Below, in pieces: positions 9,916 through 18,194 of a DNA stretch of 64,000 nt (its first letter is position 1; every line of letters begins with the position of its first letter). The notes beneath the pieces were generated by a model. It was not told the origin of the DNA and did no database searches. It was given only the letters and a program-made list of their open reading frames with translations. The DNA is from Achromobacter mucicolens (GTDB lineage: Bacteria; Pseudomonadota; Gammaproteobacteria; Burkholderiales; Burkholderiaceae_B): positions 78,731-142,730 of the forward strand of contig NZ_CADIJP010000016.1 of assembly GCF_902859725.1 (NCBI RefSeq). The letters run 5' to 3'. The position numbers and the translations under genes were made by a program.

Positions 9916-10641
9916 ATGCGCCAGATCATCTTTGACACGGAAACCACCGGACTGGACCCAGCACAGGGTCATCGCATCGTCGAAATCGGCTGCGTTGAAA
10001 TCGTCAATCGCACGCCGACCGGCAACAACCTGCACATCTACCTGAACCCGGACCGCGACAGCGATCCCGAGGCGCTGGCGGTGCACGGGCTGACCACCGA
10101 GTTCCTGTCGGACAAGCCGCGCTTTGCCGAAGTCGCGGACGAATTCGTCAAGTTCATCCAGGGCGCCGAACTGATCGCGCACAACGCCGCGTTCGACGTG
10201 AAGTTCTTCAACGCCGAACTCGCAAAGATCGGCCGCGGTCCCATCACCGAATTCTGCGAGACCGTCACCGACTCGCTGCTGCACGCCCGGTCGCTGTTCC
10301 CGGGCAAGCGCAATTCCCTGGATGCGCTGTGCGACCGCTTCGGCATCTCGAACGCGCACCGCACGCTGCACGGCGCATTGCTGGACTCGCAGCTTCTGGC
10401 TGAAGTCTGGCTGGCGATGACGCGTGGCCAGGATGCGCTGCTCATCGATGTGGACGACAGCGCCGGCGCCAGCGGCGGCGGCATGGTGCTTGCCCGGTTC
10501 GATGCCTCGGGTCTGCCGGTCATCACGGCCAGCGCCGAAGAGCTTGCCGAACACGAGGCTTACCTTGCCGCGCTGGACAAGAGCGTGGGCGGCGAATGCG
10601 TGTGGCGCAAGGTCGATGCGCCTGTCGCGGCAGCCGCCTAA
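9916..10641 (+). CDS. dnaQ: DNA polymerase III epsilon subunit (proofreading 3'-5' exonuclease)
   Basis: Epsilon edits replication errors within the polymerase III core. The ATG at 9916 gives MRQIIFDTETTGLDP. The DEDDh catalytic set is complete: Asp7 and Glu9 (ExoI), Asp94 in HNAAFDVKFF (ExoII), and His152 and Asp157 in LHGALLDSQLL (ExoIII). The 241-residue length matches the family, including the C-terminal part that contacts the alpha subunit. It starts two bases after the RND pump stop, so it may be translationally coupled to it. A tRNA gene with its own promoter follows, as also happens downstream of dnaQ in E. coli. Confidence 0.95.
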   Translation: MRQIIFDTETTGLDPAQGHRIVEIGCVEIVNRTPTGNNLHIYLNPDRDSDPEALAVHGLTTEFLSDKPRFAEVADEFVKFIQGAELIAHNAAFDVKFFNAELAKIGRGPITEFCETVTDSLLHARSLFPGKRNSLDALCDRFGISNAHRTLHGALLDSQLLAEVWLAMTRGQDALLIDVDDSAGASGGGMVLARFDASGLPVITASAEELAEHEAYLAALDKSVGGECVWRKVDAPVAAAA

Positions 10642-10659
10642 GAAGTTATCAGAGGCGAC

Positions 10660-10689
10660 TTGCACACGTTTAAAAATTCGTGCTATTAT
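10660..10689 (+). promoter_or_regulatory. promoter of tRNA-Val
   Basis: TTGCAC (10660-10665) and TATTAT (10684-10689) are separated by 18 bases. A TG one base upstream of the -10 makes it an extended -10 element. It lies 13 bases before the first tRNA base and 18 bases after the dnaQ stop. Confidence 0.65.
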
Positions 10690-10702
10690 TTCGCCTCTTT
10701 CG

Positions 10703-10777
10703 GGGTGGTTAGCTCAGTGGTAGAGCACTGCCTTCACACGGCAGGGGTCACTGGTTCGAACCCAGTACTACCCACCA
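10703..10777 (+). tRNA. tRNA-Val (anticodon CAC)
   Basis: The 75-base gene folds into a complete cloverleaf: the acceptor stem GGGTGGT pairs with ACTACCC, the D arm is GCTC...GAGC, the anticodon stem CTGCC/GGCAG encloses TTCACAC with anticodon CAC, and the T arm is ACTGG-TTCGAAC-CCAGT. The 3' CCA is encoded. It reads the GUG valine codon, which is very frequent in this GC-rich genome. Confidence 0.95.
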
Positions 10778-10880
10778 AAGACCTTCCAAGGCGCTCAAGC
10801 CTTTGAAGTGCCCCAAAAGACAATGGCCAGTTCGCAGCAGGTTTTTCGCGATGCAGGTCTTGTTCTTCGGGCAGCAAGCA

Positions 10881-10911
10881 AAAAGCCAACCTTCATCGGT
10901 TGGCTTTTTTG
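10881..10911 (+). terminator. intrinsic terminator, about 100 bases after tRNA-Val
   Basis: AGCCAACC and GGTTGGCT pair over a 6-base loop and run into a T-rich tract (TTTTTTG followed by TTTTT). It would end the dnaQ/tRNA transcript. The bases between the tRNA and this hairpin hold no coding signal that I recognise. Confidence 0.8.
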
Positions 10912-11038
10912 TTTTTGATTCATTACTCTTTCTCTGATCTGGCGCAACCCGGCAGTACCCCGGTTGCGCCAAGCCTGTTCCACGCCTGTCTATCATCAAT
11001 AAATCGGCGATTGACTGCCAAGCAAACAGGAGAAGGCC

Positions 11039-11206
11039 ATGAGTCCGCACACCAATACCATGCTCATCATCATTTGCACGGGCGTGGCGCTCATGTTGAT
11101 CGGCTTCGGGTTTCGTGACCGTAATCTCGGCATGACCCTGATGGGCCTTGGCCTGGTCACCGCCATCGGCGCGATCATCTACAAGGCCTACATCACCTTT
11201 TCTTGA
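11039..11206 (+). CDS. small two-helix membrane protein (55 residues)
   Basis: An ATG at 11039 preceded by AGGAGAAGG opens a 55-codon frame ending in TGA at 11204-11206. The predicted product starts MSPHTNTMLIIICTGVALM. It has two hydrophobic stretches (about residues 8-25 and 31-48) separated by the charged turn GFRDRN, so it should be a small helical-hairpin inner-membrane protein. The ribosome site, the start directly after the tRNA terminator region and the clean hydrophobic pattern argue that it is real. I do not recognise the family and assign no function. Confidence 0.65.
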   Translation: MSPHTNTMLIIICTGVALMLIGFGFRDRNLGMTLMGLGLVTAIGAIIYKAYITFS

Positions 11207-11223
11207 CGCCGCCGCAGGCGGCT

Positions 11224-11691
11224 TCAGCTTTTTTGCGCCTGCTGCCGGGCCACGCGCGCAAGCAGCGTGTCCAGCTGGTTTGCAAACGCCTTGCGGTCGG
11301 ACTGGCTGAAGGACGACGGGCCGCCCGTGTCCACGCCGCTGGCGCGCAGTTCCTCCATCATGTCCCGCAGCGCCAGCCGTTCGCGGATGGTCTCCGTCGA
11401 ATAGCGCTCGCCGCGGGGATTGATCGCCATGGCGCCTTTCTCAAGCACCTGCGCGGCCAGCGGTATGTCGCCGGTGATGACGAGATCGCCTTGTTCCGCG
11501 CGCTCCACGATGTGCGCGTCGGCCACGTCAAAGCCGCGCGGCACCTGCACGGCACGGATCAGCGGCGATGGCGGGGTGTAGAGCGGCTGATTGGCCACCA
11601 GCGTCAGCGGCATCTGCCAGCGCTGCGCGGCGCGAAAGAGGATGTCCTTGATGACGGCGGGACAGGCGTCCGCGTCGACCCAGATATGCAT
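11224..11691 (-). CDS. UPF0178 (YaiI/YqxD) family protein
   Basis: The 155-residue protein starts [18 protein letters not shown], the hallmark of the UPF0178 family, and contains [17 protein letters not shown] and NPRGERY, both family-typical. The acidic residues in DADAC and TGDIPLA resemble a PIN-like/NYN nuclease active site, so a nuclease role is often suggested, but no function is established. It lies 5 bases downstream of the small gene at 11697-11963 and is probably co-transcribed with it. Confidence 0.85.
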   Translation of the reverse strand: MHIWVDADACPAVIKDILFRAAQRWQMPLTLVANQPLYTPPSPLIRAVQVPRGFDVADAHIVERAEQGDLVITGDIPLAAQVLEKGAMAINPRGERYSTETIRERLALRDMMEELRASGVDTGGPSSFSQSDRKAFANQLDTLLARVARQQAQKS

Positions 11692-11696
11692 CGCGC

Positions 11697-11963
11697 TTAC
11701 GCGCCCAGCGCTTTCTCAAGCGCCTCGGCCACGAGGTCATTGGTCGACACGCCGCGTTCGGCGGCGGCGGCGCGCAGCTTGTCAGCCTGCGCCTGCGACA
11801 ACTTCAGGGGGAAGGGGACCAGGCCGGCGGCCTGATCCAGCTTGCGCTGTTCGCGGCGGTCGGGCACCTGGGAGGCGGTGCCGAAGCGGTCCGGCGTGGC
11901 CGATTGCTTGAGTTGGCCGGCCAGCTTCAGGGCCTGGTTCTTTTGGAGGTCGAATTTGTTCAT
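11697..11963 (-). CDS. conserved small protein with ribbon-helix-helix-like C-terminus
   Basis: This 88-residue protein has a polar N-terminal half ([16 protein letters not shown]...) and a C-terminal segment [17 protein letters not shown] followed by [19 protein letters not shown] short beta strand followed by two helices of this kind is how Arc/MetJ-type ribbon-helix-helix proteins look, so it might bind DNA; this is only inference. It is charged and cytoplasmic, with no signal peptide. It precedes the UPF0178 gene with a 5-base gap. Confidence 0.7.
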   Translation of the reverse strand: MNKFDLQKNQALKLAGQLKQSATPDRFGTASQVPDRREQRKLDQAAGLVPFPLKLSQAQADKLRAAAAERGVSTNDLVAEALEKALGA

Positions 11964-12005
11964 CGGATTTCCTGATAGGGAGCGCCATCATAGACGCAAC
12001 CCGGC

Positions 12006-13502
12006 TCAGCGCGGTTTGGCGTGCTCCAGTTGGGCGATGCCTTCCTCTGCGCCGTCGTGCAGCGGCACGCTCAGGCCAAGCCGGGCGGTGGCCGCAGACA
12101 CCTGCGAACCCTGTGTCGAACCGGCCGCCAGCAGGTCCTGCCCGGCCTGGTAGACGGCACGCACCACGACAAGCGCTTCGTCGCGCGTGAGGTCGGTGGT
12201 GGTCAGCATCAGCGCCGCCACCCCCACCGTCGGAATGCGCTGCGCCTGATTGGGGTAGGTGCCGGCCGCGATGTCCAGCGGCATCAGCACGCTATCCCCG
12301 GAAGTGAGCGTCTTGATGGCGTCCGGGTCCAGCGGCAGCAGCTTGAGCTGCGCGGGAATCAGCGCATCGCGCAGCGGCGTGGCCGGTACGCCGATCACCT
12401 GGGCCGCGGCGTCGACCGTGCCAGCATGCAGGAGCGGCAGGGCGGCGACGAAAGGCGAGTCCGACACCTTGTAATCGCGGCCCGCCTGCAGACCATGCGC
12501 CGCCAGCACGGTTTGCAGCGTCTCGCGCACGGCCGATCCTTCCGGCCCCAGCGCGATCGTCTTGCCCTTCAGGTCCCGCACGCCGCGCAGCGCGGGGTCG
12601 TCGCGCACGACGATATGGACCAGTTCCGGGTACAGGCTGCCCAGGGCACGCAGACCGGGGAAGGGGCCTTGCCCCGCAAAGGGGCCCGCGCCTTCATAGG
12701 CCAGCCGCGCCGTGTCCGCCTGGGCCAGGCCGACCACGGCGTCGCCGCTGCGCAGGAGCGCAATGTTGTCGGCCCCGCCGCCGGTGATAAGCGGCGACAC
12801 CCGGATCTGGCGTTTTCGGGCGACGTCGCTCAGGGCGCGCGCAAACGCCAGGTATTCGCCGCGGTCCGGGCCGCCGGCCAGCGGGTAACCCTGCTGCAGC
12901 CGGGACAGGCGGCCGTTGATGCGCGCCACCGAGCGTTCCAGCTCCTGCTGCACGACGTGCTGGGCGGTGCTGGAGGCGCTGTAGGTCACCGAATGCGTGA
13001 TCTGGTCCAACGTGTCCAGCAACTGGCGCGTGACCGGGGGCGGCGCGCCGGTGTCCAGCGACGGCGCTTCGGCCGCCTTGAAGCCTGCCGGCGTCACCAG
13101 CTTCCACGCCCCGCCGTCTTCGCGGTAGATGGCGCTGGCATGGGCGATGATGCGATCTCCGGCCTTGTTGCCGCCGGACTTCACGCCGCTGATGCTGCGC
13201 GGGCCCGCGCCCAGCAGCGTCACCAGCGACGCCGCGCCGGGCTGGTCCCACGCGCCCAGCGAAATGTCGCGGGTCAGTTCCAGGTCGACGTCGTAATACA
13301 CCACGCGGCGGGTTTCGCCGGCTGGCGCGGTGCTGTCCGTGGCCGATCCCATTCGCTTGAGATTGGCGATGCGAAACAGGTCCTGCCCATAGGTGGCTTC
13401 CAGGCTGCGCGTGACGTCGGCGCGCAAGGCGTCAGCATCGGGTGCGCGGCCGCAGGCGGCCAGCATCGCGCACAGCAATACCATCAAAAGTTTCTTGAAC
13501 AT
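12006..13502 (-). CDS. TAXI-type TRAP solute-receptor lipoprotein
   Basis: The 498-residue product starts at the ATG ending at 13502, two bases after the gltS stop and behind GGAGGAATG, so it is surely translated with gltS. The signal MFKKLLMVLLCAMLAAC gives a lipobox with Cys17. Residues about 20-135 form an extra region with no TAXI signature (YYDVDLELTRDISLG...). The receptor domain begins near residue 175 with LAGGPDRGEYLAFARALSD, then VVGLAQADTARLAYEG, LVHIVVRDDPALRGVRDLKGK and ALGPEGSAVRETLQTVL, all TAXI/NMT1-like. No TRAP membrane subunit is nearby; the partner appears to be GltS. A longer frame upstream overlaps gltS and is rejected. Confidence 0.88.
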   Translation of the reverse strand: MFKKLLMVLLCAMLAACGRAPDADALRADVTRSLEATYGQDLFRIANLKRMGSATDSTAPAGETRRVVYYDVDLELTRDISLGAWDQPGAASLVTLLGAGPRSISGVKSGGNKAGDRIIAHASAIYREDGGAWKLVTPAGFKAAEAPSLDTGAPPPVTRQLLDTLDQITHSVTYSASSTAQHVVQQELERSVARINGRLSRLQQGYPLAGGPDRGEYLAFARALSDVARKRQIRVSPLITGGGADNIALLRSGDAVVGLAQADTARLAYEGAGPFAGQGPFPGLRALGSLYPELVHIVVRDDPALRGVRDLKGKTIALGPEGSAVRETLQTVLAAHGLQAGRDYKVSDSPFVAALPLLHAGTVDAAAQVIGVPATPLRDALIPAQLKLLPLDPDAIKTLTSGDSVLMPLDIAAGTYPNQAQRIPTVGVAALMLTTTDLTRDEALVVVRAVYQAGQDLLAAGSTQGSQVSAATARLGLSVPLHDGAEEGIAQLEHAKPR

Positions 13503-13504
13503 GG

Positions 13505-14713
13505 CTACATTCCTCCCACGAATGGCAAGGAAATCAGCGAGCTCAGGACGATCACGTTCAGGATGTCCACCAGGAAGGCCCCGGTGACGGGGACCACGAT
13601 GAACGCTTCCGGCGCCGGGCCGTGGCGGCGCGTGAGGGCCTGCATGTTGGCGATGGCGGTGGCCGTGGCGCCCATCGCGAAGCCGCAGAAGGCGGCGGAC
13701 ATGATGGCCGCCTCGTAGTCGCGCTTGAGCAGCCGGAACACCACCCACGCGGCGTAGAGCGCGCACACCAGCGTCTGGACGGCCAGCATCAGCGCCAGCG
13801 GGCCGGCCAGCCTCGCGACGCTGGACAGGTCCAGCGTCATCATCGTCATGCCCAGGAACAGCGACAGCGAGATCGTGCCGATGATCTCGGTGGCCCGGTC
13901 GTCGAGCCGGATGCCGACCAGCGGACCCGCATTGCGGATGAGCACGCCGGTGGCCAGGCACCACAGGAAGTTGGGCAGGCTGACGGGCGCGTCTTCAACC
14001 AGCGCCGCCAGGACGCCGCCGACCACCAGGCACACGAACGCCGCGGTCATGGACAGGATGAACGTCCCGGCCGTGGGCGGCTGCTGGTCTTCGTTCAGGT
14101 CGGCGGGCTGGTCGCCTTGAGCCGCGGTATGGTCAAGGCTGCCCGACACCTTGTGGCGGCGCATGATCCATTCCGCCACGGGCCCGCCCACGATGCCGCC
14201 CAGCACCAGGCCCAGCGTCGCGGCCGTCATGGCCAGTGGCATGACGTCCTGGATGTTGTTGAAGTCGGCAAAGCGTGTCGCGTAAGCCGCGCCCGTGCCG
14301 TGTCCGCCCACCAGGGTGATCGTGCCGCCCAACAGTCCCATGAGCGGGTGCATGTCCAGCAGCCAGGCCATGCCCAGGCCCACGGCATTCTGCAGAACCA
14401 GAAAGGGGATCAGCGCCAGCAGAAAGGCAATGAGACGGGGCCCGCCCCGGGCCAGCAGCTTCAAGTTGGCGGTCAGCCCGATGCAGCCAAAGAACAGCAG
14501 CAGCAGCGTGGGCTTGATGCTGGTTTCCAGCGAAACGGCGACGCCGCCCCAGGTGGACAGCAGGTAGGCCAGCACGGCGAACAATAGCCCGCCCACGATG
14601 GGGTCCGGAATGCTGTAGCGCGCCAGGACGCCGATGCGCGTGGTCATGACGCGTCCGATGACGAGCACGAGGCAGCAGGCGAGAAGGGATTGGACGGGCG
14701 AAAGGGAGATCAT
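13505..14713 (-). CDS. gltS: sodium/glutamate symporter GltS
   Basis: GltS imports glutamate with sodium. The 402-residue protein is strongly hydrophobic with about ten to twelve predicted membrane segments in two repeats. The family signature GGTITLVGGHGTGAAYA is present, with a matching second-half loop AAFCGFAMGATATAIANM. Between the halves is a cytoplasmic linker rich in polar residues (HKVSGSLDHTAAQGDQPADLNEDQQPP). The ATG ends at 14713. It is immediately followed by the TAXI lipoprotein gene, an unusual partner since classical GltS works without a binding protein. The preceding 170 bases upstream hold only a presumed promoter region. Confidence 0.93.
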   Translation of the reverse strand: MISLSPVQSLLACCLVLVIGRVMTTRIGVLARYSIPDPIVGGLLFAVLAYLLSTWGGVAVSLETSIKPTLLLLFFGCIGLTANLKLLARGGPRLIAFLLALIPFLVLQNAVGLGMAWLLDMHPLMGLLGGTITLVGGHGTGAAYATRFADFNNIQDVMPLAMTAATLGLVLGGIVGGPVAEWIMRRHKVSGSLDHTAAQGDQPADLNEDQQPPTAGTFILSMTAAFVCLVVGGVLAALVEDAPVSLPNFLWCLATGVLIRNAGPLVGIRLDDRATEIIGTISLSLFLGMTMMTLDLSSVARLAGPLALMLAVQTLVCALYAAWVVFRLLKRDYEAAIMSAAFCGFAMGATATAIANMQALTRRHGPAPEAFIVVPVTGAFLVDILNVIVLSSLISLPFVGGM

Positions 14714-14882
14714 ATGAACCTTCGCGCCCCGCCGGGGCGCAGCAAGCCAGACTGTTCAAACCGATTTCAAGCCGTAATCAAACCGCGTTTTCAGACCGTT
14801 CTGCCGCCGCATCGTGTGCGGACTGCGGACCTATCTTACGTCCGGCAAAGCGTGGCTGTACACGTTTTGAAAGACGGCTCGA

Positions 14883-15431
14883 TCAGGCGCGCAAGGGGGG
14901 TGAGGCCGGGAAGGGAAAGGCGCGCGACATGTAACTGGCGCCTGCGCCATAGCCGGCGAGTTTCTCGGCCAGGCCGGGAGGCTGCGGGGCAAGCGGCGCA
15001 TACCCATGCCGCAGCCAGTAGCTCGCCGCAGACGCCAGGGATACCAGGCTGGCGCGCGTCAGGCCGTTTTCCACGGCGCGCGCGGCGGCGGCGCCCACCA
15101 GCGCCTGGCCCACGCCCAAGCCCTGCGCCGCCGGCACGACTGCGCAGTCATGCAGGAACCAGTGATCGGCCTGCGGCGGCAGCGCGGAAAGCGGCACATC
15201 CAGGGCGGGCGGCAGGCCCGCGTCCCAGGGATAGGAAATCAGATAGCCCAGCAGCGCGCCGGATTCGCTTGGCGCATCCGGCTGGGCAACCCAGCAATAG
15301 TGCGGCGCAAGCGCGAGGCGGTTCAGGAAAAAGCCGGCGCCCTCCAGCAGGAACCGCGGATAGGCGAGGGCTTGGGCCTGGAGGATGGCGTCCACATCGC
15401 TGGCCAGCATGGGACGGACTTGATATTGCAT
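14883..15431 (-). CDS. GNAT-family N-acetyltransferase
   Basis: The ATG at 15431 gives MQYQVRPMLASDVDAILQAQ, the usual opening of a GNAT domain; a longer upstream frame adds only an Arg-rich non-conserved piece. The 182-residue protein shows the acetyl-CoA loop as AVVPAAQGLGVGQALVGAAA (motif A, Q-G-x-G-x-G/A) and a late motif ASAASYWLRHGYAPL. Substrate unknown. It is divergent from the lgm genes; the promoters for both sides should lie in 15432-15561. Confidence 0.82.
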   Translation of the reverse strand: MQYQVRPMLASDVDAILQAQALAYPRFLLEGAGFFLNRLALAPHYCWVAQPDAPSESGALLGYLISYPWDAGLPPALDVPLSALPPQADHWFLHDCAVVPAAQGLGVGQALVGAAAARAVENGLTRASLVSLASAASYWLRHGYAPLAPQPPGLAEKLAGYGAGASYMSRAFPFPASPPLRA

Positions 15432-15561
15432 GACGTGTCGAAGCCTGAAAACTGCCCGCCATTGTAACGATCGGGGGCGCGCCGGCATTTCATGAAAATT
15501 CGACGAGGCCCTGCGCATACTGCACCGCATCGTGCCCCGCATTCCGTCCAATCAAAGTCTC

Positions 15562-16608
15562 ATGCACATCCAGTTCCGGTCCGACCCCCCAGCGCCGCAG
15601 GTGTTGGGTAAGCCTCTGCCCCTGCGTTCCGTGTGGCCGCCGCAGACCGCGGACGTGCCGTATGACATCCGTGTCACTTGCGTCATTCCGTGCCTGAACG
15701 AGTGCGAGAACCTGCGCGTGCTGCTGCCGCTCTTGCGCAACCGGCTGTCGGCGTTGTGCACCAGCTGGGAAATCATCGTGGCCGACGACGGCAGCACTGA
15801 CGGCACCGACGCGCTGATGTCGGAATGGACCGAACACGAGGGCTTTCGCCACGTGCAGCTGTCGCGCAATTTCGGCAAGGAAGCCGCGCTGAGCGCGGGC
15901 CTGGAGGCCTCCACCGGCAACGTGGTGATCTGCCTGGACGCCGACCTGCAGCATCCGCCCGCGTTGATCGAGCTGATGCTCGCGCGCTGGTCGGCCGGCG
16001 CCGAAATGGTGTACGCCGTGCGGCGCGACCGCGCCGACGAATCCTGGCTCAAGCGCTCGGGCGCGCGCTGGTTCTACCAGCTGCTCAGCAATGCGCGCGG
16101 CGTGCAGGTGCCGGCGCACGCCGGCGACTTCCGGTTGATGGATCGAAGCGTGGTTGACGCGCTGATCGCGCTGCCCGAGCGCACCCGCTTCATGAAAGGC
16201 CTGTATGCCTGGGTCGGATTCAAGGGCGAGGCGCTGCCGTACACGCCCGACGAGCGCATGCACGGCACCAGCACCTACAGCGGTCTGCGCCTTTTCCGCC
16301 TGGCGCTGGACGGATTGACTGCCTTTACGACCTGGCCGCTGCGCATGGTCAGTCTGGTGGGCGTGGCGTTTGCCGTCCTGGCGCTGGCCTATGCGACATT
16401 CCTGGTGGTGGCCTACCTGACGTCCGGCAACGCCGTGTCCGGATGGACGACCATCGTTACGGCAGTGCTGTTCTTTGCGGGCGTCAACCTGATCTCGCTG
16501 GGCGTCGTGGGCGAATATGTCGCCCGCATCTTCGACGAAGTGAAGGGCCGTCCGCTGTTTGTCGTGCGACGCACCCGAGGCGGTCCCGCCGGCAAGGCGC
16601 AGGGCTGA
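15562..16608 (+). CDS. lgmA: family 2 glycosyltransferase, probable LgmA (undecaprenyl-phosphate sugar transferase)
   Basis: This is an ArnC/DPM-type membrane glycosyltransferase that loads a sugar from a nucleotide donor on to undecaprenyl phosphate on the cytoplasmic face. The GT-A core shows VTCVIPCLNECENL, IVADDGSTDGTDALM and the catalytic CLDADLQHPPALI. Two C-terminal membrane helices follow (MVSLVGVAFAVLALAYATFLVV and a second one), as in ArnC. With the ATG at 15562 the length is 348; a GTG at 15532 is possible. In Bordetella, LgmA begins glucosamine addition to lipid A phosphates; the gene set here matches that locus. The stop overlaps the next ATG (TGATG). Confidence 0.8.
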   Translation: MHIQFRSDPPAPQVLGKPLPLRSVWPPQTADVPYDIRVTCVIPCLNECENLRVLLPLLRNRLSALCTSWEIIVADDGSTDGTDALMSEWTEHEGFRHVQLSRNFGKEAALSAGLEASTGNVVICLDADLQHPPALIELMLARWSAGAEMVYAVRRDRADESWLKRSGARWFYQLLSNARGVQVPAHAGDFRLMDRSVVDALIALPERTRFMKGLYAWVGFKGEALPYTPDERMHGTSTYSGLRLFRLALDGLTAFTTWPLRMVSLVGVAFAVLALAYATFLVVAYLTSGNAVSGWTTIVTAVLFFAGVNLISLGVVGEYVARIFDEVKGRPLFVVRRTRGGPAGKAQG

Positions 16609-18194
16609 TGATGGCCAACCTTAACAAGCCGGCGCGCTCCGAATGGACCCCGCCGGCAGGATGGCTGCTGCTGGCCGCGGGAATCTGGCTTGCCTGGTTG
16701 GCGTGGATGCGTCCGCTGACGCTGCCCGACGAGGGGCGCTACGCCGGCGTCGCCTGGGACATGCTGCGCAGCGGCTCGCACGCCGTCCCGCTGCTGGACG
16801 GCATGCCGTACTTTCACAAGCCGCCGCTGTATTACTGGCTGACCGAATTATCGTTTTCGGTGTTCGGCGTGCATCCGTGGGCGGCGCGCTTGCCTTCGTG
16901 GCTGGCCGCGTGGAGCGCGGCCGCCGGTTTGTACGTATTCGTGCGCAGGCATCGCGACGCGGCGGCCGCCTCGCTGACGGTGCTGGTCCTTTGCACCGTG
17001 CCGTTCTTCTACGGCGGCGCGCAGTTTGCCAACCTGGACATGCTGGTCGCGGGCCTCATCACGCTGTGCGTGCTGGCTGCCGCGGAAACCGTGTTGCGCG
17101 TCGAGCGTGGCGAACGGTGGCGCGCGATGTCCGTGGCGGCTGGGGCGCTGGCCGCGCTGGCGGTGCTGGCCAAGGGGCTGATCGGCCTGGTGCTGCCCGG
17201 CGCCATCCTGTTGCTGTGGCTGGTCTGGGAGCGGCGCTGGCGCGGGCTTAGGGCGCTGGTCTGGCCGCCGGCGCTGCTGGTGTTCCTGGCGGTGGCGGCG
17301 CCGTGGTTCGTCCTGATGCAGATGCGGTTTCCGGGCTTTTACGACTACTTCTTCGTCTATCAGCATTTCCAGCGCTTCGCGGCCGGCGGTTTCAACAATG
17401 CCCAGCCGTTCTGGTTCTACCTGCCCGTGCTGGCCGGCTTGAGCCTGCCGTGGTCGCTGTGGGGCGGCGGCATCCTGCGTCGCGCGTTCTGGCTCGCGGG
17501 GCCGGCGCGCAGCCTGCGGCGCCTGGCCGCGGTGTGGTTCGCCGTAGTGGTGGTGTTCTTTTCGTTGCCGCATTCCAAGCTGATCGGCTATGTGCTGCCT
17601 GCGCTGGCGCCGCTCGCGTTTCTGCTGGCAGAGGTCATCCTGGCGGCGTGGCGCAGCGAGAACGGTGTGACGACGCCGCGGCTGGTGCGCATCAGCGCGG
17701 TGGTCGCCGCCGGCATCTGCGTCGTCGCCGTGGGCATCGCCGCATTCAATGCGAAGGGCAGCGCCGCGCCGCTGGCCCAGGTCGTGCGGCAGGAAGCGCG
17801 TCCGGACGATACCTTCGTGTCGCTGCACGCCTATCCCTTCGACCTGGCGCTCTACGCGCGCGCCCCGCGGCCTACCTGGGTCGTGGACGACTGGCTCAAT
17901 CCCGAGGTGCCGGTGCGCGACAACTGGCGCAAGGAGCTGTACGACGCCGCGAAGTTCGATCCGGTCACCGGCAAACAGGTGCTGATCAGCGCCGAGCAGT
18001 TCAACGCCACGCTGTGCGCGGCGCCGGACGGTGCGCGGTTCTGGGTGTGGGGCGGGCATGGCGATGGCGCCATCTACCTGCCGCTGCAAGGGCTGGCGCC
18101 CGTCGTGACGAGCGCCCGGCATGCGATGTGGCGCGTGGATGCGGGCGCGGCGCTCAGGCAGCGGGTTTGTGCCGGAACGCCCACAGCCGGCTAG
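16608..18194 (+). CDS. lgmB: ArnT-like GT39/PMT-family glycosyltransferase, probable LgmB
   Basis: This 528-residue polytopic membrane protein belongs to the ArnT/PMT class, which moves a sugar from undecaprenyl phosphate to a periplasmic acceptor. The first periplasmic loop carries LPDEGRYAGVAWDML with the conserved acidic pair, then PYFHKPPLYYWL, both classical ArnT motifs. About eleven hydrophobic segments follow, then a periplasmic C-terminal domain. In Bordetella the ortholog transfers glucosamine to lipid A phosphates, which lowers negative charge and raises resistance to cationic peptides. The start ATG overlaps the lgmA stop. The last 41 bases overlap the oppositely oriented gtrA-like gene. 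Confidence 0.82.
   Translation: MMANLNKPARSEWTPPAGWLLLAAGIWLAWLAWMRPLTLPDEGRYAGVAWDMLRSGSHAVPLLDGMPYFHKPPLYYWLTELSFSVFGVHPWAARLPSWLAAWSAAAGLYVFVRRHRDAAAASLTVLVLCTVPFFYGGAQFANLDMLVAGLITLCVLAAAETVLRVERGERWRAMSVAAGALAALAVLAKGLIGLVLPGAILLLWLVWERRWRGLRALVWPPALLVFLAVAAPWFVLMQMRFPGFYDYFFVYQHFQRFAAGGFNNAQPFWFYLPVLAGLSLPWSLWGGGILRRAFWLAGPARSLRRLAAVWFAVVVVFFSLPHSKLIGYVLPALAPLAFLLAEVILAAWRSENGVTTPRLVRISAVVAAGICVVAVGIAAFNAKGSAAPLAQVVRQEARPDDTFVSLHAYPFDLALYARAPRPTWVVDDWLNPEVPVRDNWRKELYDAAKFDPVTGKQVLISAEQFNATLCAAPDGARFWVWGGHGDGAIYLPLQGLAPVVTSARHAMWRVDAGAALRQRVCAGTPTAG

Noticed and set aside
10703-10777. Genomic island insertion at the tRNA-Val gene
   Set aside because: No integrase, no repeated tRNA 3' end downstream, and no shift in composition.
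13503-13964. N-terminal extension of the TAXI gene into gltS
   Set aside because: Reads through gltS in another frame; the lipoprotein signal at 13502 with a good ribosome site is the true start.
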